Source: CAZPBN01 sp964584935 (lineage in GTDB: Bacteria > Acidobacteriota > Aminicenantia > Aminicenantales > Aminicenantaceae). From it: a DNA stretch of 64,000 nt. Position numbers and translations under genes: made by a program. Positions 50,850 to 59,554 of the stretch are shown here, piece by piece. The stretch is taken from assembly GCA_964584935.1 (NCBI GenBank), contig CAZPBN010000005.1, positions 72,700-136,699 of the forward strand, given 5' to 3'. Position 1 is the first letter of the stretch; each line of letters begins with the position of its first letter. The notes beneath the pieces are model-generated. The model saw only the letters and a list, made by a program, of their open reading frames with translations, had not been told where the DNA came from and searched no databases.

Positions 50850-51309
50850 TTTTATCCTTTTTCCTTTTGAAGAAGATGGGAGGCTCTATCCTTTTTTTGA
50901 GAACGTTGAGCCAGGCTGAGGTTTTTTCCAGATTCCAATTATGAATCTTTTCAATACGATCCAAAAGGAAGGTTCTTCTAAAAAAACGGTTGCGACTGTA
51001 AATCAAATACCAAATGCATTTTCTCTCCGGATAGACCTCGCAGGATCCGTCAGCTCCTGTTCCCCCGCAAGGTCCATTCCTTAGACGTTTCGGACATCTT
51101 TGAGAACAGACAAAACCTGTATGGCTTAAAATACATTGCCCACAGTGCTGGCACCTGAAAAGAGGAACTTTTACGATATCCTCAAACAGAAGCAATATCC
51201 TGGATAAAATTTTTTCTTTTCTGCTTGGTTTTGTTTGTTCAAGCGTAGCAATATTCATAGAATTGTCTTCTTTTGTGGAAAGTTCTTCTTTTTTTGTGTT
51301 TTTGTTCAT
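50839..51309 (-). CDS. metV: MetV-like zinc/cluster subunit of methylene-THF reductase
   Basis: 156 residues; an earlier part may be a leader, as later in-frame ATGs exist (for example residue 18). CQHCGQCILSHTGFVCSQRC and CGGTGADGSCEVYPERKCIW give eight or more conserved cysteines typical of the MetV family, the small partner that joins MetF to electron-transfer proteins. Overlaps metF by 11 bp. Confidence 0.88.
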   Translation of the reverse strand: MNKNTKKEELSTKEDNSMNIATLEQTKPSRKEKILSRILLLFEDIVKVPLFRCQHCGQCILSHTGFVCSQRCPKRLRNGPCGGTGADGSCEVYPERKCIWYLIYSRNRFFRRTFLLDRIEKIHNWNLEKTSAWLNVLKKRIEPPIFFKRKKDKNVT

Positions 51310-51319
51310 TTTTTAATTG

Positions 51320-51985
51320 TTAACTGAGTTTATTGACAGCATCAAATGCGTCTTCGCAATAGAAATCGGCTCCGATTTTTTTTGCGTATTCTTCAGAAAC
51401 AGGAGCTCCTCCGATAAATATTTTGACTTTATCCCTCACACCGGCATCTTTCAACTTGTCTATAACATCTTTCATCCGGTTCATTGTTGTGGTAAGAAGG
51501 GCAGAAAGTCCCAGATATTTAGCATCAGATTCCGAGATCGCATTGACGATTTTATCAGCGGGAACTCCTGTTCCTAAATCAATCACTTCATAACCTGATC
51601 CACGAAGGAGGGTCGCCACTATATTTTTTCCTATATCGTGAAGATCGCCTTCGACGGTTGCGATGATAAACTTATCCAGACGTTTGGTGCCTGAATCAAT
51701 AAGCAGTGGTTCAAGCAGCTTCATGGCTTCACTCACACATTCAGCTGAAGCCAGCATATCCGGTGTCAGGTATTCACCGGATTCATAAAGACGGCCTACT
51801 TTTTCCATTCCTTTGTTAATGCTTTTTGTTACAATATCTGAGGCAGGTATGTTTTCTTCGATTGCCTTTTGTACAAGCTCTATCACTCCAGGTTGTCCCG
51901 CCATAGTTCCGTCAAAACCTTCGTCCTCACTGTCTATTCTTCCTGATATGATGTTACCTTTTATTTCTTCAAGTAATTTATTCAT
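51320..51985 (-). CDS. Corrinoid methyl-carrier protein, copy 2
   Basis: ATG at 51985 chosen because AGGAGGAGTG lies 9 nt upstream; an in-frame ATG at 52024 would overlap the MttB gene by 20 bp. 221 residues. Cap domain (about 1-95), then the B12 domain with GDLHDIGKNIVATLLRGSG and LSALLTTTMNRM. Close in sequence to copy 1. It is preceded by two MttB genes and followed by MetV, so it probably serves copies 2 and 3. Confidence 0.93.
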   Translation of the reverse strand: MNKLLEEIKGNIISGRIDSEDEGFDGTMAGQPGVIELVQKAIEENIPASDIVTKSINKGMEKVGRLYESGEYLTPDMLASAECVSEAMKLLEPLLIDSGTKRLDKFIIATVEGDLHDIGKNIVATLLRGSGYEVIDLGTGVPADKIVNAISESDAKYLGLSALLTTTMNRMKDVIDKLKDAGVRDKVKIFIGGAPVSEEYAKKIGADFYCEDAFDAVNKLS

Positions 51986-52004
51986 AGGTTCACTCCTCCT
52001 GAGA

Positions 52005-53549
52005 TCAAATATTGTTGATTTCAAAATATTCCCTGGGTAAAAGACCGGGGATTTCTTTATATATGTTTTTAATTAAGTCATCATCTAATTTTTCTCCGGG
52101 TGTCTTCAAAAGATTCTGGAGTTGATGATAAGCTTTTTCAAGAACTTTATCTTCTTCATCGGATGTTTCAAAAGGATAGGGAGAACTCACCAGCCCTTCT
52201 CTCAGGGCTTTACGAATATGTTTGGCAAAGAGTTTTGTTTTTGATGATGTAACCTGTCTGATTTCTTGGATAGCGTTTTCAACTTCTTTTTTATTGAAAC
52301 ATGGTTGCCTTAATACTTGCTTGATGATATTCAAATGGGCATCATCAAGCACTGCTTGAAGGGGAGAAAAAATATTTGTTTTATCCAGGAGGCCTACAGC
52401 ATAGTGAATATACTGGGCTCCCGCTGCCGCTACTTCAGTCTGAGCAAAGAGCTTTTCAACCGTAGCCTGAACTCCGGGAACTTTAGCATCTCCGACTCCT
52501 GCTGATGAATAACACGGTATTCCATAATGTTTTGCCATCTGTATACAGTCAATGTTATAGTGTATAAATTCAGGAGCTCCATAGAGGTCGTGAAGGGTAT
52601 CCAACCTTGCCCTCACAGGGACAGCGCCATATAACATCGGGAATCCGGGGTTAACAATCTGGCCGAGGGTTATCCCGGCAAGGATCTCTGCATTGATAAG
52701 GGTAACCATTCCTTCTTCTTTTATGGGAGCGGTTGAGCCCCCCTGAGGAGAGCTGGATATAACCACTGGAATCCCTTTCTGAGCAATTGTGATCAGTTTT
52801 TCGGCTGTGTCATTGACCATTTGAAGTGGGCTCTTAATGAGACAAGTTATAAAAGATATGATTGGGTTTTCTTTGAGTTTTTTTTCTCCTCCTGCAATGA
52901 TTCCAGCTAATTTTAACACATCATCAAGGTGTTCCAAGGTAACCAGTCCAGCTTGAACGTGTTTTGTCATATACATTAAAGATGCGAAAAAGATATTGAC
53001 ATCTTTATTGTCAGGATTGATTTCTTTATCCTGAATATTGATGTTCCGGATGAAAAAGTCCACATTTTGTAAAGTGTTGCATAGTTTTGATGATTGGCAG
53101 AGTTTTTTAATGGAACCCCGTTCTTCAATATATTCAGGTTTATATATGACATTGGAAGGATCATCCTTTTTCACATACTGGGAAAGAAGAGTCTTCTGAT
53201 ATATATTGGTTTCAGAGCCTGTGCCAAAATAAACCTTTGGAACATCAGTATTGAGAATTAAGCGGTTCTCAGGTTTTCTGGCTCCCAGAATAATTTCACG
53301 GGGAATGCTTTCAACGGCTTCTAACACCACTTTAGAGGGGAATCTTATTTTCCAGGAGTTTTTATTGCTATTTTCAGGCTTGACTTGACATCCAGCATCG
53401 TTCAGCAGAGAAGCAGCATGTTCGTTAAAACATGTGATGCCAGGATCATCCAAAATTGAAAGCGAAGCTTCATGAATTGAATGAATTTGCTGTTTGTTTA
53501 TCCTTTGTATTGGGTTTACCAGGAATCCTCTTTTATAATTCGTATTCAT
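52005..53549 (-). CDS. MttB-family corrinoid methyltransferase (no pyrrolysine), copy 2
   Basis: 514 residues, AGGAGAT ribosome site, no in-frame UAG. Family landmarks: SLSILDDPGITC, VYFGTGSETNI, ISSSPQGGSTAPIKEEG and GAQYIHYAVGLLD. Clearly diverged from copies 1 and 3, so it may take a different methylated amine. 19 bp upstream of the copy-2 corrinoid protein. Confidence 0.9.
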   Translation of the reverse strand: MNTNYKRGFLVNPIQRINKQQIHSIHEASLSILDDPGITCFNEHAASLLNDAGCQVKPENSNKNSWKIRFPSKVVLEAVESIPREIILGARKPENRLILNTDVPKVYFGTGSETNIYQKTLLSQYVKKDDPSNVIYKPEYIEERGSIKKLCQSSKLCNTLQNVDFFIRNINIQDKEINPDNKDVNIFFASLMYMTKHVQAGLVTLEHLDDVLKLAGIIAGGEKKLKENPIISFITCLIKSPLQMVNDTAEKLITIAQKGIPVVISSSPQGGSTAPIKEEGMVTLINAEILAGITLGQIVNPGFPMLYGAVPVRARLDTLHDLYGAPEFIHYNIDCIQMAKHYGIPCYSSAGVGDAKVPGVQATVEKLFAQTEVAAAGAQYIHYAVGLLDKTNIFSPLQAVLDDAHLNIIKQVLRQPCFNKKEVENAIQEIRQVTSSKTKLFAKHIRKALREGLVSSPYPFETSDEEDKVLEKAYHQLQNLLKTPGEKLDDDLIKNIYKEIPGLLPREYFEINNI

Positions 53550-53655
53550 TTGTATCTCCTGATTTATGTTCCATTCTATTTATCAAATCCATTTCCCTTC
53601 AATTCATTTTGGTAATATAAAAAAATTGATGGTGTATTGCTGTTTTTACATTTTT

Positions 53656-55134
53656 CTACTGAAGAAAGTGTTCTGCTTTCATATGGGGAAAAGAGTCTAT
53701 CAATTCTTTAATGGCACTTTCTTTTAAATAGAAATTTTTTTTGTCTGAAAGTATTTTTTTCACTATCTCATGGGCTTTTTGGGCTGTTGTTCTGCTTCCT
53801 TTTTCAATCCAGTTTTTACGACTGTCTCTGTCACTCAATTTTGTAAAGAAATGCTCTTTGTACATAAATCTTCGTGTATGCCTATCTGCTATAAAGCTTC
53901 CTCCGGGACCAGCATTACGGATTGTATCAAAAGCCAGAGTTTTTTCATTGACTTGAATTCCTTTAACTGCTCTTAAGACCATGCCAAGTATTTCGTTGTC
54001 CATGACAAGTTTTTCTTTACTCACGGTTGTCGCAAATTCCATAAGACCAGCTGCATCGTGGATAAAATCTCCTCCTGCAAGAGCCACAAGCAAATTGTTA
54101 ATAGCTGTTTCATAACCACACTGTGTGTCCAGAGTTTTCGAATCGCTGATGCCTGCGGTCGAATAAAAGGGAAGTTTATAATATCTGGCTAGTTGAGATG
54201 TGGCTGCATTGATCATTCCGCTTTCAACAGGTCCTCCTAAATAACCGACATCATAGAGATTGACTGAAGTGGCAACACTTCCGTAAATGACCGGAGCTCC
54301 AGGATTGGCAAGCTGGGTTAAAGCGATATTAAAAAGGCCGTCGCAGTTTTGGATAACTAAAGTTCCAGCAAGTGTTACTGGTGCTGTTGCCCCGCAGAGC
54401 GGTTCCACCGGCACAGCTGTAGGAATTGATTTTTTGGCGAGTTTGATCATAAACTTCCCGTATTTTGTATCCAGGCGAAGGGGGCTGATTCCGCATGCTA
54501 TCATAGAAATGAAAGGCTTTTTCCTTAAGGCTTCAGCACTGCCGGCAATTTTTTCGGCTGTAGAAATAACATCATCGATTCCCTTTGATGTATAAATTCC
54601 TCCCATTATATGTTTGGATGTGAAACACATCCCAGCAATAAACCGGTTGATATCGACATCTTTGACAGGTAATTCATTTGGATATGTTGGTAAAAGCATC
54701 AAATGAATATTTTCAAGATTATCTACTAATCGGATGATATCAATGAGGTCTTTCATGTTTGATGGTCGTTGTTTGCCTGAGGTAAAATCAAGAACATTGA
54801 GTGCAGTTCCTCCGGTTCCGAAGTAAACATTTCCAGCCCCAAGAGTCAGATTGTTATGTTCATTCCTACTGTAAAGAGTGATCTCTGAAGGGGCCGAAGA
54901 GATGATATCCATAAGGAGGGATTCCTTGAATTTGACTATTCCTGTTTCAGAGTCGACAGAAGCTCCTGCTTTTTTAAATAGTTTAAATGCTTCGGGCAAT
55001 TGAACTTCAACTCCAACGTCTTCCAGTACCTGCATACTTGTATCATGGATGTTTTTGATATCTTCTGGAGTGAGGGGAAGATATTGCCACCTATGTTGTT
55101 CTGTTTTTTTTGTTTTGTCGATTTTTTTATCCAT
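53656..55134 (-). CDS. MttB-family corrinoid methyltransferase (no pyrrolysine), copy 3
   Basis: 492 residues. Landmarks: MQVLEDVGVEV, VYFGTGGTALNVLDF, VEPLCGATAPVTLAGTL, and HDAAGLMEFATTVSKEKLVM. A basic N-terminus of about 15 residues precedes the barrel. 5 bp after the MetH-activation-like gene and 106 bp before copy 2. The region 53550-53655 has nothing recognisable. Confidence 0.9.
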   Translation of the reverse strand: MDKKIDKTKKTEQHRWQYLPLTPEDIKNIHDTSMQVLEDVGVEVQLPEAFKLFKKAGASVDSETGIVKFKESLLMDIISSAPSEITLYSRNEHNNLTLGAGNVYFGTGGTALNVLDFTSGKQRPSNMKDLIDIIRLVDNLENIHLMLLPTYPNELPVKDVDINRFIAGMCFTSKHIMGGIYTSKGIDDVISTAEKIAGSAEALRKKPFISMIACGISPLRLDTKYGKFMIKLAKKSIPTAVPVEPLCGATAPVTLAGTLVIQNCDGLFNIALTQLANPGAPVIYGSVATSVNLYDVGYLGGPVESGMINAATSQLARYYKLPFYSTAGISDSKTLDTQCGYETAINNLLVALAGGDFIHDAAGLMEFATTVSKEKLVMDNEILGMVLRAVKGIQVNEKTLAFDTIRNAGPGGSFIADRHTRRFMYKEHFFTKLSDRDSRKNWIEKGSRTTAQKAHEIVKKILSDKKNFYLKESAIKELIDSFPHMKAEHFLQ

Positions 55135-55139
55135 TTTAT

Positions 55140-55805
55140 CTAATTTGTCCTATGAAAACATTGAGTTTTTATACATTTGGTGCAGGCATTTCTAATTTGA
55201 TTTTTTGCTGAAATTCCTATAACACCGGATAACGATTTTCTTGGGGACATCAATGCAATCTTAGATAGATCAACATCAATGATTTCACTGGGAAGAAGTT
55301 TGAATATTTTATCCTGTTCACTCACAGGCCAATCGCAGTAACCAGGGCTGTAATGTCTGGTTGTTACTTCTCTTATATTGAGTTCGTAATTAATTAAATT
55401 TCGGAGGTATTTAGCCGTGGATTCGGTAGCTGCAGAAGCGGCTGCATCCAGTATGAGACCGTAATTCGGACGCTTATTCATCTGCTTAAGAATCATGCGG
55501 TCCACTTCATATCCCAGAGTGAGTAAAAAAACCGCTGCTTTATCACAAGAGCTTAAACTCAGTGCCAGTATTTTGCTTTTAAAGGGAAGTGCTCCTTCTA
55601 AAGAAATGAATCCATTTTGGTTTTTTATTGGCATTACTCTGTAAATAGCTCTTGCTTTTGCAAGCTTAAAAATTTCTCTCTTTGCTTTCTTTATATTATT
55701 TAAAATTCTTTTGGATACCATTTTATTTTTATTTCTGCCAATATGCCTCAGAATAGATGTTTTAGAAATATTTACGGGTATGGAATTGATTTTAATTAAT
55801 TTCAT
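55140..55805 (-). CDS. Stand-alone methionine-synthase activation-domain-like protein
   Basis: 221 residues. The C-terminal half reads RHYSPGYCDWPVSEQ and MSPRKSLSGVIGIS, closely matching the MetH activation domain that presents SAM for reductive reactivation of Co(II) corrinoids, and ends in a Cys-rich tail (CTKCIKTQC). No methionine-synthase barrel or B12 domain is attached. Directly after the MarR gene (adjacent, no gap) and 5 bp before an MttB gene, so it probably keeps the corrinoid proteins active. No RamA/RACo-type iron-sulfur activator is seen in the window. Confidence 0.85.
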   Translation of the reverse strand: MKLIKINSIPVNISKTSILRHIGRNKNKMVSKRILNNIKKAKREIFKLAKARAIYRVMPIKNQNGFISLEGALPFKSKILALSLSSCDKAAVFLLTLGYEVDRMILKQMNKRPNYGLILDAAASAATESTAKYLRNLINYELNIREVTTRHYSPGYCDWPVSEQDKIFKLLPSEIIDVDLSKIALMSPRKSLSGVIGISAKNQIRNACTKCIKTQCFHRTN

Positions 55806-56312
55806 TTACTTCCTCTTTATTCCATCTATGAGCTCAGTATTAATGACATATTCCTGACTTTCTGGATCCTTTATGCCATCATCAGAGCCGATTGTTTGAA
55901 TGATGTAGTTAAGAGCCGATTGGATATCTGAAATTTTTTTCTGTTTGAGATTTTTGAGTTCCCTTGCCAGTTTTTCTTCGATTAGATCAGGTAATATTTT
56001 TCCGTATTCCTTACCTTTTTCGGTTAATTCTATGAGAGTTGTCCTTCTGTCCAATTGGTGTCTTGTGCGTTTAACAAGTTCTTTTTCTTCAAGACGGTCT
56101 ATAATTCCAGTGATGTTTGAAGGAGTCACATTTAAATTGCGGCTTAGTGTTGCTGATGATAGAGGGTGTTCTGATGAGTAAAGCGATTTGATCACAAGAC
56201 TCTGGGGACCGGTGATTCCGTACTTTTTAGCCATATTTCTTGAATCATGATAGATCAGGCTTACTATTTTTCGAAGCGCCCAGACTATACTTTTTATATT
56301 ATAATCGACCAT
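55806..56312 (-). CDS. MarR-family transcriptional regulator
   Basis: 168 residues. Winged helix: GITGPQSLVIKSLYSSE, LSSATLSRNLNVTPSNITGIIDRLEEKELV (recognition helix, in part), then TRHQLDRRTTLIELTEKG (wing). It begins the minus-strand methyltransferase series and faces cbiM across 246 bp that contain a palindrome fit for a MarR dimer. Likely the regulator of both units; ligand unknown. Confidence 0.9.
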   Translation of the reverse strand: MVDYNIKSIVWALRKIVSLIYHDSRNMAKKYGITGPQSLVIKSLYSSEHPLSSATLSRNLNVTPSNITGIIDRLEEKELVKRTRHQLDRRTTLIELTEKGKEYGKILPDLIEEKLARELKNLKQKKISDIQSALNYIIQTIGSDDGIKDPESQEYVINTELIDGIKRK

Positions 56313-56366
56313 TTTGTATGCACTCTCTCTCTTTGAGATATATTAAAAATTTGATGATTCGAAAAT

Positions 56367-56395
56367 AATATAGCATTTGAAACTTATATTGTCAA
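56367..56395 (-). promoter_or_regulatory. sigma-70 promoter of the marR-methyltransferase operon
   Basis: On the minus strand: TTGACA (56395-56390), exact 17-bp spacer, TATATT (56372-56367). About 50 nt upstream of the MarR start. The operator palindrome touches the -35 box. Confidence 0.7.
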
Positions 56396-56430
56396 GGTCT
56401 AAATTATTAAGACCTTAATTATTTAGGCCT
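56394..56430. promoter_or_regulatory. Palindromic operator between marR and cbiM
   Basis: AAGGTCT (56394-56400), 9 bp, AGACCTT (56410-56416): a perfect 7-bp inverted repeat. A third related half-site, AGGCCT, lies at 56425-56430, so sites are spaced by about one and a half turns. Location beside the -35 box and upstream of cbiM suits a regulator that controls both directions. Confidence 0.6.
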
Positions 56431-56558
56431 GAAAAATAAAAAACAAGTAGATAAAAAAAAGTCATTTCTTTATTATTTTGTTTAAATGCTACTATTTGCG
56501 ATTAAGTGTTATTTATGTTAAATTTAAGACTATTTAATTTCAAATAAAAAGTGTTCAA

Positions 56559-57146
56559 ATGCATATTGCAGATGGAATATTGTCTACGGAAATTGTGGTT
56601 GCTGCTGATGTTGCTTCTTTTGGGATCATCTATTTTTTGGGAAGAAAAGTAAAAGTTCCGGATGTTCCTAAAATGGGTCTTATGGCAGCTGCTTTGTTTG
56701 TTGTTTCATTGATCCATTTTCCTATAGCTGGCACTTCCGTTCATTTCGGTTTATTTGGGCTTGCAGGGATATTGCTGGGTATTCAATCATTTCCTGTTGT
56801 GTTTGCTGCCATTTTGTTTCAATCCTTCATATTTCAACATGGAGGAATTTTATCTGTGGGAATTAACTCAATAAACATGGGTGCGGGGGCGATTGCGGCA
56901 GGAATGTTCTGGAAGTTGAGTGAAATTCCTGAGTCAGTCAGAGCTTTCACGGCTGGCTTTATAGGGATTATGCTGCCTGCATTTTTGATGTCCGTTGAAT
57001 TCCAGCTGTCTGGATATGGAAAGGGGATTTTTTACATACTTTATATCTATTTGATCACAGCTTCTGCTGAGGGAATGATAACATTATTTATAGTCAAGTT
57101 TTTCAGGAAAGTTAATTCACCCATTTTAAGGAGGAAGAATAAATGA
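56559..57146 (+). CDS. cbiM: Cobalt ECF transporter substrate-binding membrane subunit CbiM
   Basis: 195 residues. N-terminus MHIADG is diagnostic: Met1 and His2 bind the metal, which also fixes the start. TSVHFGLFG and AGILLGIQ follow in the third helix; six or seven membrane helices. First gene of a four-gene unit with overlapping starts and stops. The MarR-controlled corrinoid methyltransferases beside it argue for cobalt rather than nickel, though the hydrogenase and Ni-SOD also need nickel. Confidence 0.9.
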   Translation: MHIADGILSTEIVVAADVASFGIIYFLGRKVKVPDVPKMGLMAAALFVVSLIHFPIAGTSVHFGLFGLAGILLGIQSFPVVFAAILFQSFIFQHGGILSVGINSINMGAGAIAAGMFWKLSEIPESVRAFTAGFIGIMLPAFLMSVEFQLSGYGKGIFYILYIYLITASAEGMITLFIVKFFRKVNSPILRRKNK

Positions 57147-57646
57147 AAAAATATGCTGTTTTATCAATTTGTATATTGGTGTTTGTTTCTCTTCTCTTTT
57201 CCCATTCTTTACAGATTGAAGTAATCAAAAAGTCTCCATTTGTTGAAGTCAATTCGCGTTACGGGGGAAAAACTTCTGTTATCAATGCAGAAGTGAAAAT
57301 ATACTCTCCCGAAGATAGTTCCCAAGAATTCCAGATTGGAAGAACAGATCAAAGAGGAAAATTTGCTTTTATTCCCGATAAACCAGGTAAATGGAAGTTT
57401 ACTGTTGATGATGAAATGGGGCATAGGAAAGATACAGTGATTGATATCTCTGTTGATTTTTTTGAAAAAAAAGAAAAGGATATAATGCCAGAAACAGTGA
57501 GTCATGATAAAAGTGATACGACTTTTTCGAGATTGCCCTTCTATTTGAAATTAATAGTCGGATTATGTCTCATTTTTGGGATTACAGGGATTTTTTTCTG
57601 GATAAAAGTGAGGTCGGTCGTGAAAAATAAAGGTAGCAAGGATTGA
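57143..57646 (+). CDS. NikL-like accessory subunit of the cobalt/nickel ECF transporter
   Basis: 167 residues: signal/first helix (1-22), a periplasmic beta-rich domain (INAEVKIYSPED, GRTDQRGKFAFIPDKPGKW), and a C-terminal helix (about 132-155). This layout matches the NikL/CbiL-type partner rather than the two-helix CbiN peptide. It overlaps cbiM and cbiQ by 4 bp each. Probably delivers metal to, or gates, the CbiM pore. Confidence 0.72.
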   Translation: MKKYAVLSICILVFVSLLFSHSLQIEVIKKSPFVEVNSRYGGKTSVINAEVKIYSPEDSSQEFQIGRTDQRGKFAFIPDKPGKWKFTVDDEMGHRKDTVIDISVDFFEKKEKDIMPETVSHDKSDTTFSRLPFYLKLIVGLCLIFGITGIFFWIKVRSVVKNKGSKD

Positions 57647-58392
57647 AGCATAGTTTTCTTGATAAATACAGCAATCTGAATTCTCCGTTGCACCGGATTG
57701 ATCCCAGAGGAAAACTGATCGCTTTCATACTATCCATAGGTGTGATTGTATCTGAACCGAGAAGAGAAATACTGGGAGTTCTTTTATACTATGTCATTAT
57801 CGTTATTCTATTGATCTTAAGCCGGATACCCTTGTGCTATATTCTGAAACGTTGCCTCATTGTTTCTCCTATTATTATTATGGCTGCTGCGTTTTTACCT
57901 TTATCTTATATAGCGGGATGGAAAGATTTGCCAGAAGGAATGCAGGGAGAAGTCTTTATTTTTTCTCTATCATTGGTTTTGAAAGCATTTGCTGCTATTA
58001 TTCTTCTGACTCTTTTAACGTCAACTGAAAAGTTTAACAGATTGCTGGATGGTTTGCGAAGACTCAAGATGCCATCCATTCTAGGGATTGTATCTGCATT
58101 GATGTACCGGTATATATTTATTCTCAATGATGAGATATTGAGAATAAAACTTGCTAGAGAGAGCAGAACGCCGGGGAAGATAAGAACCAGCCGGTTTAAA
58201 ATGTTTGGAAATCAGGCAGCTATGATATTTATAAGAAGTTGGAGCCGGGCGCAGATTGTGTACAATACTATGCTTTCCAGGGGATTTAACGGGAATTTTC
58301 CTGATTTCAAGGATTTATCTTTTTCTATGAACGATGCTTTCTTTGTGGTTATTATATTGGCGGTTATGATTTTGATAAGGGTCTTTGTATGA
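57643..58392 (+). CDS. cbiQ: ECF transporter transmembrane subunit CbiQ
   Basis: 249 residues from a TTG start that overlaps the previous stop (TTGA), with AAAGGTAG upstream. Membrane helices, then the coupling-helix motif RSWSRAQIVYNTMLSRGF, typical of EcfT proteins that grip the ATPase. 4-bp overlap with cbiO. Confidence 0.88.
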   Translation: MKHSFLDKYSNLNSPLHRIDPRGKLIAFILSIGVIVSEPRREILGVLLYYVIIVILLILSRIPLCYILKRCLIVSPIIIMAAAFLPLSYIAGWKDLPEGMQGEVFIFSLSLVLKAFAAIILLTLLTSTEKFNRLLDGLRRLKMPSILGIVSALMYRYIFILNDEILRIKLARESRTPGKIRTSRFKMFGNQAAMIFIRSWSRAQIVYNTMLSRGFNGNFPDFKDLSFSMNDAFFVVIILAVMILIRVFV

Positions 58393-59186
58393 AAAAAAAC
58401 GATAAAAAAGAAAATCCATCTTCCTTAGCAGTTGAGATATCTGATTTATCTTTTTCTTATGCGGAGCAGATCCCTGTTTTGAAAAAAGTATCCCTTAGCG
58501 TTATAAAAGGGGAGAGGTTGGGAATCATCGGGCCTTCAGGAGCGGGAAAATCAACTCTGCTTCTCCATTTGAATGGGGTTTTGCAGGGGGAAGGATCAAT
58601 AAACATCAATGGTATGAGTTTGAATGAAAAAACAATCCCTGAAATTAGAAGAAAGGTTGGTCTTGTGTTTCAGAATCCTGATGATCAACTGTTTAATCCA
58701 ACTGTAGAGGAAGATGTGGCATTTGGACCCCTGAATTTTGGTATGAGTAAAAACGAGGTCAAAAAAAGAGTTTTGGAAGTACTGGAGACAATGAATCTTT
58801 CAGGATTTGAGAAAAAGACGTCGCATCATCTTTCTTACGGCGAAAAAAAAAGAGTTGCTTTAGCCACAGTGCTTTCTATGAGGCCTGAAATTGTTGCTTT
58901 TGATGAACCTTTCTCCAATGTGGATCCACAAATGGTAAAAAAAATAATGACAATAATAGGAGAATTAAAAGGAACGGTCATAATTGTTTCCCAAGAAGTT
59001 CTTCCTTTGATAGCATGTTGCCACCGGTTAGCAGTTATGAACGAAGGAAATATAATGGCAGTGGGAAACACAAAAGAAATTGCCACTAATACCAAATTGC
59101 TTGGTTCCTGTGAAATGGATTTCAGTTTTTATTGCGACATATGCAAAAAGTTGAATCATCTTGACAATAAAAATTTAATTTGTTAG
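58389..59186 (+). CDS. cbiO: ECF transporter ATPase CbiO
   Basis: 265 residues. Walker A GPSGAGKST, Q-loop FQNPDDQLFN, signature LSYGEKKRVALA, Walker B EIVAFDEPF, and a Q in the H-loop region (VSQEV) where a His is usual. The C-terminal tail is Cys-containing (CDICKK). Last gene of the cobalt-uptake unit; tRNA-Glu follows 12 bp later. Confidence 0.9.
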   Translation: MKKNDKKENPSSLAVEISDLSFSYAEQIPVLKKVSLSVIKGERLGIIGPSGAGKSTLLLHLNGVLQGEGSININGMSLNEKTIPEIRRKVGLVFQNPDDQLFNPTVEEDVAFGPLNFGMSKNEVKKRVLEVLETMNLSGFEKKTSHHLSYGEKKRVALATVLSMRPEIVAFDEPFSNVDPQMVKKIMTIIGELKGTVIIVSQEVLPLIACCHRLAVMNEGNIMAVGNTKEIATNTKLLGSCEMDFSFYCDICKKLNHLDNKNLIC

Positions 59187-59198
59187 TTTCCTTGCTAT

Positions 59199-59274
59199 GG
59201 CGCTATCGTCTAGGGGACTAGGACGGGTGGTTCTCAGCCATCAAACCGGGGTTCGAATCCCCGTAGCGCTGCCA
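59199..59274 (+). tRNA. tRNA-Glu (anticodon CTC)
   Basis: 76 nt including an encoded CCA. Acceptor GGCGCTA pairs with TAGCGCT (first pair G-U), discriminator G. Anticodon stem GGTGG/CCATC encloses TTCTCAG with anticodon CTC at 59233-59235; T-arm CCGGGG-TTCGAAT-CCCCG. The 280 bp after it hold no gene and no integrase. Confidence 0.95.
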
Positions 59275-59554
59275 CCGCTTTTCTTTTATAAGGGAATTAT
59301 GAACCGGCGTCATTTGTTAATTCTTTTCAATTGACTATTCAATGGATTAAAGATATTTTTTTCATAATCAAAGTTATAAATAGGAAATAAGCCTTGGTCA
59401 TTCTGATGATTTTAAGTGGCAATAAATGTGGTGATCGGTGAATATTTATTTGGTTTTGAGCAATTGTTATGGCTTAATGAAAGTCTGTTTTTTAAGGAAT
59501 GAGTGTGTTTTATGCACAAATTAAAAGTTACGACGAAATATTAAGGAGATTTGT

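Noticed and set aside
52005..52024. Twenty-base coding overlap between the copy-2 MttB gene and the corrinoid gene
   Set aside because: The corrinoid protein has a much better start at 51985 with AGGAGGAGTG upstream, which removes the overlap.
46703..55134. Possible pyrrolysine (in-frame UAG) methyltransferases
   Set aside because: All three MttB-family frames run full length (487-514 residues) with no internal amber codon, and no pyl genes are visible.
56313..56558. Cobalamin riboswitch ahead of the cobalt transporter or methyltransferase genes
   Set aside because: No B12-box-like conserved core could be seen; the space is AT-rich and better explained by a promoter and a MarR-type palindrome.
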